Part shown: in pieces, positions 1 to 6,555 of the stretch | Layout: every line of letters starts with the position of its first letter | How positions within the stretch are numbered: the stretch's first letter is position 1 | Assembly: GCA_910579805.1 (NCBI GenBank) | Contig: CAJTWM010000036.1 | Location: 1-35,532, forward strand | Origin: an uncultured Lachnospiraceae bacterium | GTDB taxonomy: Bacteria; Bacillota; Clostridia; Lachnospirales; Lachnospiraceae | DNA: 35,532 bases | Direction: 5' to 3' | Translations under genes and position numbers: made by a program | Notes under the pieces: model-generated | What the model saw: only the letters and a program-made list of their open reading frames with translations | The model's database searches: none | Told to the model about the DNA's origin: nothing

Positions 1-29
1 TCAGGGTTGCATTACTGTTTATTTGTCAA

Positions 30-67
30 GGTCCGTCAGGGCTTTCACCTGTAGGGGACCGGAGTCC
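30..67 (-). other. Structured leader with two competing hairpins
   Basis: Read on the minus strand, GGTCC (56-60) can pair with GGACC (30-34), enclosing a CAGG/CCTG stem (48-51 with 37-40). The same bases at 56-59 can instead pair with 64-67 as a short GGAC/GTCC hairpin, so the two folds exclude each other. The element lies downstream of two strong minus promoters, in a transcript that leaves the window. A GTG-started nine-codon frame (translation MKALTDLDK) runs through the larger hairpin. I do not recognise a named riboswitch. A ribosomal or tRNA operon leader, or an attenuator, are the likely classes. Confidence 0.35.
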
Positions 68-111
68 TCCTGCTTTTCTGTTGTTTCTTTTCTTTCAAAC
101 ACAACTCGTTT

Positions 112-140
112 ATATTATCATGTATTTGTCAGCTTGTCAA
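112..140 (-). promoter_or_regulatory. Sigma-A promoter (downstream of a tandem pair), minus strand
   Basis: On the minus strand TTGACA (135-140) is followed after 17 bp by TAATAT (112-117). It drives transcription toward the left edge of the window, so the gene it serves is outside. Confidence 0.65.
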
Positions 141-226
141 CAACTTTTTAAAATCTTTTTTATCTTTTATTTTGCAAACCTCAAACCAATATTGCGGTCT
201 GCCGTCGCTTATCGCGACCGAAATAC

Positions 227-256
227 ATAATATCACTTATCCCCATAAATTGTCAA
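227..256 (-). promoter_or_regulatory. Sigma-A promoter (upstream of a tandem pair), minus strand
   Basis: On the minus strand TTGACA (251-256) and TATTAT (227-232) are separated by 18 bp. Two perfect -35 boxes 116 bp apart, both pointing left, resemble the tandem promoters of stable-RNA or other highly expressed operons. The remaining bases of 1-354 hold no convincing gene. Confidence 0.6.
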
Positions 257-351
257 CACTATTTTTTAAAATAATTTAATTTTTTTCCAAATCAACTAAA
301 AATTGCTAAAAACCGGCAGATTCCGCATTATTTCCCCTGCTTTTCAAGGAT

Positions 352-394
352 AAAGAAAAGGCCGCCGCTTCATAACAAAGTATCCGCAACAGCC
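352..394 (-). terminator. Intrinsic terminator after the lipoprotein gene
   Basis: On the minus strand GGCTGTTGC (386-394) pairs, with G-U wobbles, with GCGGCGGCC (360-368). The stem is followed by TTTTCTTT. It lies 20 bp past the stop codon of the lipoprotein gene. Confidence 0.7.
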
Positions 395-414
395 TTTTTA
401 TTTTATTATTCTTT

Positions 415-1170
415 TTATTGTAACGGCACCTGTGCGCTCCCTGCATTTCCTCTTACAGTCAACGTAAGCGAATTAACCGCATCACCATCCTGCGCAGGAA
501 CTTCTACTATTATCACCGTCCTAACCGTTTCGCCTGCCCCTATGCTGCCTTTATAAGTTGCCAATTCTTCCGGCACCGAACTGAGCATTGCAACTTTATT
601 TGCACTACCGTTTACGGAAATTCTGAATTTAGGCGATATATCAAGCATATTAAATTCCATTTCAGCCCCCGATATATTCGTTACATCAAAAAACAATACT
701 AAAAGTTTATTCCCTGCCGTTGCGCTTAACGAAAAAAACAGATCTTCTCCTTCAACCTGTTCAGGATAAGAATCATAAACGCCATAACCTCCGTACTGAA
801 TACTCACCCCCTGCAATTGATAAAACTCTTCAATGGAAGTGATCGTCGGTTCCATTGCCTGCGCTTTGCCCGCACTGTTTTCGGCTTCTAAAGCCGCCGC
901 TTCTTCCGCCTCTTTTCTAGCCTGCTCCGCTGCTGCAGCCTCCTGCGCTTTTCGTTCCTCTTCAGCCTTTTTCTGCTCTTCCTTATGATATTCCGTCGTA
1001 TCTACCACTCTGGAAACATAATTTTTATCATACTTTAATAAAAGCTCTGCCGCATATTCAGCTACCATTTTATTCTGTTCCCTTGTCATATCCGGTATCG
1101 TGCTGCCGCAGCCTGTCAATACAAACACACCGCTTAATGCTGCCGCACAAATTACTTTTGCTTTTTTCAT
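415..1170 (-). CDS. Putative lipoprotein, DUF5067/DUF4352-like
   Basis: A 251-residue secreted lipoprotein of unknown function. The N-terminus has a basic start, a hydrophobic stretch and the lipobox LTGC (Cys at residue 21), so it should be lipid-anchored on the outside of the membrane. Residues about 60-105 are rich in Glu, Lys and Ala and probably form a helix or coiled coil. The C-terminal half, about 110-251, is a predicted beta-rich domain resembling the immunoglobulin-like DUF4352/DUF5067 group of Firmicutes lipoproteins, in which residues such as LLVLFFDVTNIS lie in the core. The ribosome-binding site is weak. It is followed by its own terminator and is separated by about 340 bp from the two-component genes, so it is probably a single-gene unit. 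Confidence 0.8.
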   Translation of the reverse strand: MKKAKVICAAALSGVFVLTGCGSTIPDMTREQNKMVAEYAAELLLKYDKNYVSRVVDTTEYHKEEQKKAEEERKAQEAAAAEQARKEAEEAAALEAENSAGKAQAMEPTITSIEEFYQLQGVSIQYGGYGVYDSYPEQVEGEDLFFSLSATAGNKLLVLFFDVTNISGAEMEFNMLDISPKFRISVNGSANKVAMLSSVPEELATYKGSIGAGETVRTVIIVEVPAQDGDAVNSLTLTVRGNAGSAQVPLQ

Positions 1171-1510
1171 AATTATTTCCGCCCCGTTTCTCTATCATTG
1201 TATTCTTGCCCTGAAGCTATGATCTAACCTGACCGCCATATAGCGGCGCCCTTGTTATAAAATATGGACTTTTCACTGCAAAATGCGGATATGACAGTCC
1301 ATATGCGCATAGATGCCGCTCCGTCCGTCAATTGCTTTGACAATAACATACAAAAACATTATACAATATTTATTTTCAAAAAGGAACCGCTATTTTTTAT
1401 CTTTCTGCAACTGCCGTAGTATTACTGCCCTTTCCTGCATTCCGGCAGCAACCGCCGCCAAAGCTGTTAAAAACTTCGTTACCCCCTGTCTGAACGGCAG
1501 CATTTTATTT
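1171..1510. other. Intergenic region upstream of the lipoprotein gene
   Basis: About 340 bp without a secure gene. ATGGACT (1264-1270) and AGTCCAT (1296-1302) form a wide inverted repeat. On the minus strand a weak promoter (TTGCAG, 16 bp, TATAAC) overlaps it and could serve the lipoprotein gene. CCGC/GCGG (1233-1246) makes a small hairpin. A 37-codon frame (1390-1503, minus, ATG seven bases after the kinase stop) is open but lacks a Shine-Dalgarno site. I do not call it a gene. Confidence 0.4.
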
Positions 1511-2980
1511 TCAATCGTCTGCCAGACTGGTATTGGTTTCAAGTTCAAACCAAAACTCTACTCCGTTCTCGTAATTATTCACACCATAAGACTGATTCAT
1601 AGATTCCATGATCACCTTTACGATAGAAAGGCCTACGCCGCTGCCGCCGTATTCTCTCGTCCTCGCCTTATCTACTTTATAGAATTTCTCCCATATGTGG
1701 CCTATACTGTCTTGCGGAATAGGTTCGCCTGTATTAAATACGGAAATCCGCACTTTTCCTTCTTTCTTTGTCAGTTTCACGTCAATGATCTTTTCGTTTG
1801 TACAATGGTTGATCGCATTACTGAAATAATTGGTGAATACTTCTTCGGTCTTAAATTCATCTGCCCATACATAAATAGGCTGGTATTCTTCCATCCTGAC
1901 GGAAATCTCGTTTTGTTTTGTCAGAATTTCCGCCGACTGCATATAATTTGTAATCAATGCCACGATATCAAAACGTTCCATTGCAACTACGTCGTTGCCG
2001 AATTCCAATTGGTTAAGCGTCAGCAGTTTTTTGACCATGATATTCATCTTTGCCGCTTCATCCATAATAACGTCACAATAAAACTCCCTGCTCTCCGCAT
2101 CGTCGCTGATCCCTTCTTTCAGCCCTTCGGCATATCCTTGAATCAGCGCAATGGGAGTTTTTAACTCATGGGAAACGTTGGACAAAAATTCTTTACGCAT
2201 CTCGTCGATTTTATTTTTTTTCTCAATATCTTTTTTAAGTTCATTATTCGCAGTTTTTAATTCGGAAATCGTGATTTCCAACGCATTGGAGAGCTCATTG
2301 ATATTCTGTCCCAGAATCGCGATCTCTGTTTTGGACTTTCCCGTATACTTTGCTTCAAAATCCAGATGCGTCATCTTTCCGGAAATAGAGGCCAATTCCA
2401 AAATAGGCTCCGTTATTTTTTTAGATACATAAAATATGATGATCGCGCTTAAAAAAACCGCGCACGATCCTACATAAGTCAGAAAACGGTTGGCAATCGC
2501 AACACTGTCTTTGATTCCTTCCAAAGCGCTCCGCATCAGATAAATATTCCCGTTCTTTAATATTCCCCACATTTCTATATATTCCGTCTGCGTTCTTTGG
2601 TCAAAAGTCACCTGTATGATAGAACCGTTTTTTTCTTCCAATATATCGTTATTTTCCACTCGCCCAAATAAATTATCCAAAAGCTGTCTTCCCAGAATAT
2701 CCACATCATTCCCGGAAGCTTTCAGTATTTGAGAATCCGCATCCATAATAATAACGCTGATATTGTATTTCCAGCATATCTTTTTAATCTCAATATCAAA
2801 CCTGTCTGAACTGATATCGCTCATATTGATCTTGTTATACGCGCCAAGCAGCGCTTTCTTTTTATTGCTGAAATAGTACTTTTCCAAAAATATATTGTTT
2901 ATCAAAAGACAAGCTAATATCGTACCCGTCATAAGCACGATAAAAATACCCGCAAACTGCTTTTTGATCGAATGCATCAT
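1511..2980 (-). CDS. Sensor histidine kinase
   Basis: A 489-residue membrane sensor kinase, partner of the response regulator encoded 16 bp upstream. Residues about 8-28 form the first membrane segment, about 30-165 an extracytoplasmic sensing region, and about 168-188 the second membrane segment. A HAMP linker follows (near KKITEPILELASISGKM). The HisKA box is NVSHELKTP with the phospho-accepting His at residue 271. The ATPase domain shows the N box (NYFSNAINHC), a G1-type FNTGEP and the G2 box GGSGVGLSIVK. Domain order is complete. The start ATG-ATG has AGGG seven bases upstream. The signal it senses cannot be read from the sequence. Confidence 0.93.
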   Translation of the reverse strand: MMHSIKKQFAGIFIVLMTGTILACLLINNIFLEKYYFSNKKKALLGAYNKINMSDISSDRFDIEIKKICWKYNISVIIMDADSQILKASGNDVDILGRQLLDNLFGRVENNDILEEKNGSIIQVTFDQRTQTEYIEMWGILKNGNIYLMRSALEGIKDSVAIANRFLTYVGSCAVFLSAIIIFYVSKKITEPILELASISGKMTHLDFEAKYTGKSKTEIAILGQNINELSNALEITISELKTANNELKKDIEKKNKIDEMRKEFLSNVSHELKTPIALIQGYAEGLKEGISDDAESREFYCDVIMDEAAKMNIMVKKLLTLNQLEFGNDVVAMERFDIVALITNYMQSAEILTKQNEISVRMEEYQPIYVWADEFKTEEVFTNYFSNAINHCTNEKIIDVKLTKKEGKVRISVFNTGEPIPQDSIGHIWEKFYKVDKARTREYGGSGVGLSIVKVIMESMNQSYGVNNYENGVEFWFELETNTSLADD

Positions 2981-2996
2981 TATTTATCCCTGCCAG

Positions 2997-3674
2997 CTAT
3001 TCCGCTTCGAATTTATACCCCATACCCCAGATGGTTTTGATCAGATCACCCTTCTCCCCCATCTTGTTCCTAAGTTTTTTTACATGGGTATCGATGGTCC
3101 TCGCATCGCCGAAGTAATCATAATTCCAAACATGATTCAATATTTTTTCTCTGGAAAGCGCAATACCCTGATTTTCTATAAAATAAGTAAGCAGTTCAAA
3201 TTCTTTATAGCTTAAGTCGATCTGCTTATTGTCTATCATGACCATGTGGGCCGCCTTATTTATCACAATGCCGCCCGCCTCCAGCGCTCCATCCGATGCG
3301 ATTTGATTCGTCCTGCGCAAAATCGCCTCTACTCTTGCGACCAAAATCTTCGGACTGAACGGCTTGGATATATATTCGTCTACCCCAAGCTGGAATCCCT
3401 GCAGTTCATCCCTCTCGTCCGATTTAGCCGTTAACATAATGATCGGCACTTTGGAATATTCCCGGATTTCACGGCACACCTGCCACCCGTCTATCTTGGG
3501 CATCATAACATCCAGTATGATCAGCGCAATATCCTTCGTTTCATAAAAAATATCCAATGCCTGACTGCCGTCCTGTGCCTCTATGACATCATAATCGCTT
3601 TTTGTGAGAAAATCTTTGACCAGTTTTCTCATTCTGCTTTCATCATCCACAACTAAAATCTTTAATTTTTCCAT
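2997..3674 (-). CDS. Response regulator, OmpR/PhoB family
   Basis: A 225-residue DNA-binding response regulator. The receiver domain occupies residues 1 to about 120, with acidic pocket DD at 10-11, phospho-accepting Asp at 55 (LIILDVMMP), the conserved Thr in MLTAKSD, and Lys in ISKPFS. The C-terminal winged-helix domain (about 130-225) carries the OmpR-type recognition region around ARTIDTHVKKLRNKMG. It is co-transcribed with and precedes the histidine kinase. The start has GGGAG six bases upstream. Upstream repeats of GTGAAA/TTGAAA overlap the promoter and suggest autoregulation. The closest general type is the PhoP/YycF-like group; the exact regulon is unknown. Confidence 0.93.
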   Translation of the reverse strand: MEKLKILVVDDESRMRKLVKDFLTKSDYDVIEAQDGSQALDIFYETKDIALIILDVMMPKIDGWQVCREIREYSKVPIIMLTAKSDERDELQGFQLGVDEYISKPFSPKILVARVEAILRRTNQIASDGALEAGGIVINKAAHMVMIDNKQIDLSYKEFELLTYFIENQGIALSREKILNHVWNYDYFGDARTIDTHVKKLRNKMGEKGDLIKTIWGMGYKFEAE

Positions 3675-3705
3675 TAAAAACTCCCGTCCCTTTTTCCTTC
3701 TCTTT

Positions 3706-3738
3706 ATTATAGTGAAAAATTATGTTGAAAATGTGAAA
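3706..3738 (-). promoter_or_regulatory. Promoter of the two-component operon with GTGAAA repeats
   Basis: On the minus strand a perfect TATAAT (3706-3711) lies 32 bp before the response regulator start, but no good -35 box is present. In its place, plus-strand GTGAAA occurs at 3712-3717 and 3733-3738, exactly 21 bp (two helical turns) apart, with TTGAAA at 3725-3730 between. Such spacing suits dimers of an OmpR-family activator. The promoter abuts the stop codon of the upstream gene. Confidence 0.45.
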
Positions 3739-3740
3739 TT

Positions 3741-4352
3741 TCAGTCTGACTCTGAGTTATTTTCTTCCGCTTTCTCTCCTTCGTATTCTCTTTCCGTTTC
3801 CCTGATCTTTTTTTCCCGCTCTCTCAGTTCCTGTTCCCATGACGCATACTTATTCGTAAGCGCCTTCTCGTAATTAAGCATGTTAGGATTGTCGCTTTGC
3901 AGCGTAATATAAAACATTGCCGCCACCATTAACAGCAGTATAATATTAAGAAACACGGAAATTCTAAAGCGGTTCTTTAATTTGTCCTTCTTTATATCCG
4001 GATTGATCCGGTTTCTCGCAGGCGCCGCCTGTTCCCTTACTCTCCTGCTGAAATTCGCATTCAGAGGAATCGGTTGTATCTGCGTATCTATGACTTCGCT
4101 GTCTTCCAGATACCGATGCAGTTTTTCTAAATATTTGATTCCCACCGGCGTCTGAAAGGTTCTGTTCTCTACCGCCTTTTCGTAAACCGCCAGTACGTCC
4201 TCCGGACGGTCGTAATGCAGCCTTTTTTCAATATACTCTATTTTTTGCTGTTCCAGCTTGGCAAGTCCGGCATCCTCCGCTGTTTTAAAATAGTACCCGC
4301 CCACCGTCAGCGTGCGTTTTTCCTCTTCTGTTAAAAGCTGTTCTACTTCCAT
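3741..4352 (-). CDS. Hypothetical protein with one membrane segment
   Basis: A 203-residue protein I do not recognise. Residues 1 to about 105 are polar and helical, with aromatic-rich motifs (VGGYYFKTAEDAGLAKLEQQ) that suggest a small cytoplasmic helical domain. A basic stretch precedes one membrane segment (about 130-150). The remainder, about 155-203, is very rich in Glu, Arg and Lys and should form a charged coiled coil. An in-frame TTG 54 bases upstream would add 18 residues, but only the ATG at 4352 has a Shine-Dalgarno sequence (GGGAG), so that start is chosen. The gene lies just upstream of the two-component operon and its stop abuts that promoter. Confidence 0.75.
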   Translation of the reverse strand: MEVEQLLTEEEKRTLTVGGYYFKTAEDAGLAKLEQQKIEYIEKRLHYDRPEDVLAVYEKAVENRTFQTPVGIKYLEKLHRYLEDSEVIDTQIQPIPLNANFSRRVREQAAPARNRINPDIKKDKLKNRFRISVFLNIILLLMVAAMFYITLQSDNPNMLNYEKALTNKYASWEQELREREKKIRETEREYEGEKAEENNSESD

Positions 4353-4433
4353 GCCTCTTCTCCCAATCCTGATTTCCGCATTTTTCAATATCCGCCATCT
4401 GTCCAACCCAAAAAGAGGAAGCGCCCGCTCCCC

Positions 4434-4727
4434 CTAATAAAATATCTTATCAACTTTTCTCATCAAAAATTTCACTTTATCATTAGAATCCAGTCCCAAC
4501 TCTCTGATCGCATTCTCTGCAATCTCTTTTTGCGCGTCGTTTACACAAAAGATACAAGTTCCGTTCCTGTTGCTGCTAAACCATTTGGGTTTTGTCCATC
4601 GTAGGAAATAAGATACTCTGTATTTCAAAAGTTCCTTTTCTATGCGGTCTTTGATATCAATATCTGCTACTTCGCAAAGTTCGATTTCATTGTGAACCTT
4701 TACCTTGGTATATTCTGTCTCCAGCAT
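4434..4727 (-). CDS. Conserved small protein, paralogue A
   Basis: A 97-residue protein of unknown function, predicted cytoplasmic, with no signal peptide or membrane segment. It is clearly related to the protein encoded at 5018-5353: both begin with an acidic Met-x-Glu-x-x-Tyr-Thr motif, share NEIELCE and IKD..EK near the N-terminus, then an aromatic-basic core (VSYFLRW versus VSFFIKW), an IFVN/IFCVN strand and a C-terminal N-D-x-V-x-F. The pattern suggests a mixed alpha/beta fold of about 95 residues. AAGGAG lies eight bases before the ATG. A separate promoter with an extended -10 precedes it, so it need not be co-transcribed with its paralogue. Confidence 0.8.
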   Translation of the reverse strand: MLETEYTKVKVHNEIELCEVADIDIKDRIEKELLKYRVSYFLRWTKPKWFSSNRNGTCIFCVNDAQKEIAENAIRELGLDSNDKVKFLMRKVDKIFY

Positions 4728-4814
4728 CTTGTACTCCTTTATCCCCTATACACAGTCTTCCTTTTGTATAACTCAGAGCATATTTGAAAAATATTTCCCC
4801 GTCAAACACGCTCT

Positions 4815-4848
4815 AGCGTTCCATTTTCCAATTGGTAAATGGAGCACT
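4815..4848. repeat. 34-bp imperfect palindrome between the paralogues
   Basis: The centre reads CCAATTGG, flanked by CCATTT and AAATGG and then by AGCG/CACT-type arms. Only one mismatch and one G-U pair break the outer stem, plus one central T-T mismatch. No T-run follows on either strand, so it is not a normal terminator. It lies in the untranslated leader of paralogue A and could act as an operator in DNA or a hairpin in RNA. Confidence 0.6.
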
Positions 4849-4955
4849 CGTACTACATCCGGTTAAGAATCGTCCGGAAATAACTATTTCATAATACATA
4901 GAAAAACAAGCAATATGAAAAGCTTCCTGAACAGTCCTTTATTGCCCATACAAAT

Positions 4956-4964
4956 AGTATACCA
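4956..4964 (-). promoter_or_regulatory. Extended -10 promoter for paralogue A
   Basis: On the minus strand TGG-TATACT forms an extended -10 element; no good -35 is visible. The expected start falls about at 4949, which is the A of an ATG opening a 21-codon hydrophobic frame (4884-4949). The leader to paralogue A would be about 220 bases. Confidence 0.45.
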
Positions 4965-5017
4965 TAGTATTTACCTATGATGCACTTGGCATTGTGACAA
5001 AATATACTCCCTTTTTT

Positions 5018-5353
5018 CTACATTTTGCTTAAAAGAGCCAGAGAATTATGATAAATCTTCTTTATCCCCCATCCTCTTTTGGTTTTTCCATCGGTAAACA
5101 TAACGTTATCGTTAGCGTCCTCCAATATGGCATGAATGACTGCCTCTGCTTTTTGTCTCTGATGCTGGTTCACAAAAATAATATACTTACTGTTTTCTTT
5201 CGGACCGCTGCGTTCCCTCTTCCATTTGATAAAAAAAGATACGCCGTTTCTGACAAATGCTTTTTCCACTTTATCCTTGATTTCTCTTTCATATATTTCG
5301 CATAATTCTATTTCATTATTCACGCGCATATGCGTGTATTTTGATTCTACCAT
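5018..5353 (-). CDS. Conserved small protein, paralogue B
   Basis: A 111-residue relative of the protein at 4434-4727 (shared NEIELCE, IKD.VEK, VSFFIKW and a downstream IIFVN strand), with a longer C-terminus ending in a Lys-rich stretch and a short hydrophobic tail. No known domain is recognisable to me. The open frame continues 12 codons upstream, but the ATG at 5353 has AGGGAGG seven bases before it and aligns exactly with the start of paralogue A. An extended -10 promoter lies about 130 bp upstream. The two genes look like a local tandem duplication that has diverged substantially. Confidence 0.8.
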   Translation of the reverse strand: MVESKYTHMRVNNEIELCEIYEREIKDKVEKAFVRNGVSFFIKWKRERSGPKENSKYIIFVNQHQRQKAEAVIHAILEDANDNVMFTDGKTKRGWGIKKIYHNSLALLSKM

Positions 5354-5484
5354 TGTGATCCTCCCTATTATTCCGCCTGCCGTCCGCATCCGTATTGATG
5401 CCTATAGATGCCTCCGTTTTCCGTTTTCATCGGATGCCTGCCGCATTTTCCGGTTTTCTTTCACCATATTAGTTGCCGTGGCCT

Positions 5485-5493
5485 ATTATAACA
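5485..5493 (-). promoter_or_regulatory. Extended -10 promoter for paralogue B
   Basis: On the minus strand TGT-TATAAT is a perfect extended -10 box, without a clear -35. An 18-bp box (5532-5549) that recurs upstream of the GntR operon lies about 40 bp further upstream, where an activator could bind. Confidence 0.55.
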
Positions 5494-5531
5494 CTGTTTT
5501 TCCCGTGAATTTGTGAAAATCTAATGAATAT

Positions 5532-5549
5532 TATTTAAGATTTTCTTAA
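5532..5549 (-). repeat. 18-bp shared upstream box, copy 1
   Basis: On the minus strand the sequence is TTAAGAAAATCTTAAATA. The identical 18 bp occurs at 14728-14745 on the plus strand. It contains TTAA repeated at an 11-bp interval, the format of OmpR-family response regulator sites, and is also palindromic over 15 bp. Confidence 0.45.
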
Positions 5550-5557
5550 TCGTACCG

Positions 5558-5848
5558 TTAAAGAAGACTTTTGCCCTTCTCCCATTTGGCTTTATCCGCT
5601 TCATACTGCTCGTTTATCCAGTCGGCTGCCATTGCTACCCCCTCCGGTGAAAATGGCAGCTCGATCTTAATTTTTTTGTCTTCCGGCGTTTTTATATAAT
5701 TGAGAGGCCCCTGCCATATGATCGCCTGAAGTTTGTCTTCCTCTCCCTGACTAATCTTTTTTATCATGTAACGCATTCCTTCCATGCTGCCGGAAAGTTC
5801 TTCTTTTTTTATATAATTGAAATGATGGAATTTTTCTTTATCGATCAT
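5558..5848 (-). CDS. Conserved hypothetical protein
   Basis: A 96-residue cytoplasmic protein with no signal or membrane segment. The sequence is aromatic-rich at the N-terminus (KFHHFNYIKKEELSGSMEGM) and has a middle part with WQGPLNYIKTPEDKK and a Pro-containing strand (IELPFSPEGVAMAADWINEQY). It is compact and codon use is like its neighbours, so it is probably a real gene, but I cannot assign a family. GGGGA lies about nine bases upstream of the ATG. It precedes paralogue B on the same strand with about 200 bp between, which contain a separate promoter. A weak inverted repeat after its stop has no T-run. Confidence 0.7.
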   Translation of the reverse strand: MIDKEKFHHFNYIKKEELSGSMEGMRYMIKKISQGEEDKLQAIIWQGPLNYIKTPEDKKIKIELPFSPEGVAMAADWINEQYEADKAKWEKGKSLL

Positions 5849-5959
5849 GATATACCGTCCCCTTCTTCATTTTGCTTTTTAGTAAAATAATTTCTCTTTT
5901 CCTATAATATTAACAATTTGTTTACAATTTCTACATTCCCTAGTCACAAAGTACTATTA

Positions 5960-6010
5960 TTATAAATTCATAAAAACAAGTTCCAAAACAAATGGAACAA
6001 ACTTTTTCAT
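5960..6010 (-). CDS. Possible 16-residue micro-ORF
   Basis: The frame reads MKKFVPFVLELVFMNL and starts at an ATG with AAGGGAG seven bases upstream, a good ribosome-binding site. The peptide is hydrophobic. Its own coding sequence contains an inverted repeat (GTTCCA/TGGAAC) followed by TTGTTTTT, which looks like a weak terminator. It lies 111 bp upstream of the conserved hypothetical gene at 5558-5848 and could be its leader peptide. A TATAAT (minus strand, near 6071-6076) could be its -10 box. The size makes this uncertain. Confidence 0.25.
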   Translation of the reverse strand: MKKFVPFVLELVFMNL

Positions 6011-6029
6011 AAATATACTCCCTTATATG

Positions 6030-6104
6030 GCGGCTTCGGATTTTCCGGAGCCGCTTTTATGTCTTTGAAATTATATGCCGGCGTTTTACTTTTTACACCG
6101 GTAT
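6030..6104. other. Two hairpins in the gap beyond ssrA
   Basis: GCGGCTTCGG (6030-6039) pairs with CCGGAGCCGC (6045-6054), a 10-bp stem with one wobble. ATGCCGGCGT (6075-6084) pairs with ACACCGGTAT (6095-6104). On the plus strand both are followed by a short TTTTAT. There is no plus-strand gene for them to end, so they may be structures in the minus-strand leader of the downstream genes. Confidence 0.4.
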
Positions 6105-6128
6105 CTTTTATGCTAAGGTGCAAAAGCC

Positions 6129-6169
6129 AAAAAAGTTTTAAACCGTAATATACGGTTTAAAACTTTTTT
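6129..6169 (-). terminator. Intrinsic terminator of ssrA
   Basis: A perfect 19-bp stem (6129-6147 with 6151-6169) closes a 3-base loop. Its outer six pairs are A-T, which supplies the T-run on both strands. It starts eight bases beyond the mature tmRNA 3' end. Confidence 0.92.
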
Positions 6170-6177
6170 AGCCTGAA

Positions 6178-6526
6178 TGGAATAGGCGGGAGTCGAACCC
6201 GCGTCCAAAAACCCATTCCCTGTCCTTCTACTATCATAGTTTGTTATTTCAAGGCAAGCCTTACATTCCCTCCCGCATCAGGAAACAAACACCCCGATCC
6301 GTTCAGTAGCTTCATGATACGCCCTCATGCGCAAAGCTTTGCATAAGTCGTTTCCTACATAGTCGATGCCTGAGTCTTAATGTGTAGGTGCACTAAGTCA
6401 GACAGCTGCCATTAGGCAGCAAATGCTAAATTATCTTCAGCGTTTATATTTATTGTCGCGATTTGACGCATCGCCTGCGGATAGCTTCTCCAGCTGCAGG
6501 ATCCCTGTCGAAACCTTTACTATCCC
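6178..6526 (-). ncRNA. ssrA: Transfer-messenger RNA (tmRNA)
   Basis: tmRNA rescues ribosomes stalled on broken messages together with SmpB. The 5' end GGGATAG (6520-6526) pairs with CTATTCC near the 3' end (6179-6185), giving a seven-base acceptor stem with one G-U pair. The TTCGACT T-loop between GCGGG and CCCGC and the 5' motif AGGTTTCGACAGGG are diagnostic. The tag frame (6412-6459) reads ATININAEDNLAFAA and ends in TAA; the last residues match the typical hydrophobic degradation tag. The 3' CCA is not encoded (genomic bases are TTC), so it must be added after processing. The gene is flanked by a strong promoter and a strong terminator, so it is a separate transcription unit directly downstream of smpB. 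Confidence 0.96.
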
Positions 6527-6555
6527 TTAAGAATCAAGAATTCTTTTATGGTAGT

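Noticed and set aside
30..67. Leader hairpins as a ribosomal-protein L10 leader or known riboswitch
   Set aside because: The GTGAAAGCCC segment is suggestive, but the rest of the consensus could not be recognised and the gene downstream is outside the window; a covariance-model search would decide.
1390..1503. 37-codon minus-strand frame just after the histidine kinase stop
   Set aside because: No Shine-Dalgarno sequence, no recognisable sequence feature and a different frame from the kinase; composition alone is not enough.
1313..2164. Long plus-strand open frame (283 codons) opposite the histidine kinase gene
   Set aside because: It overlaps a complete kinase with all family motifs, has Cys/Phe/His-rich translation typical of an antisense shadow, and has no ribosome-binding site.
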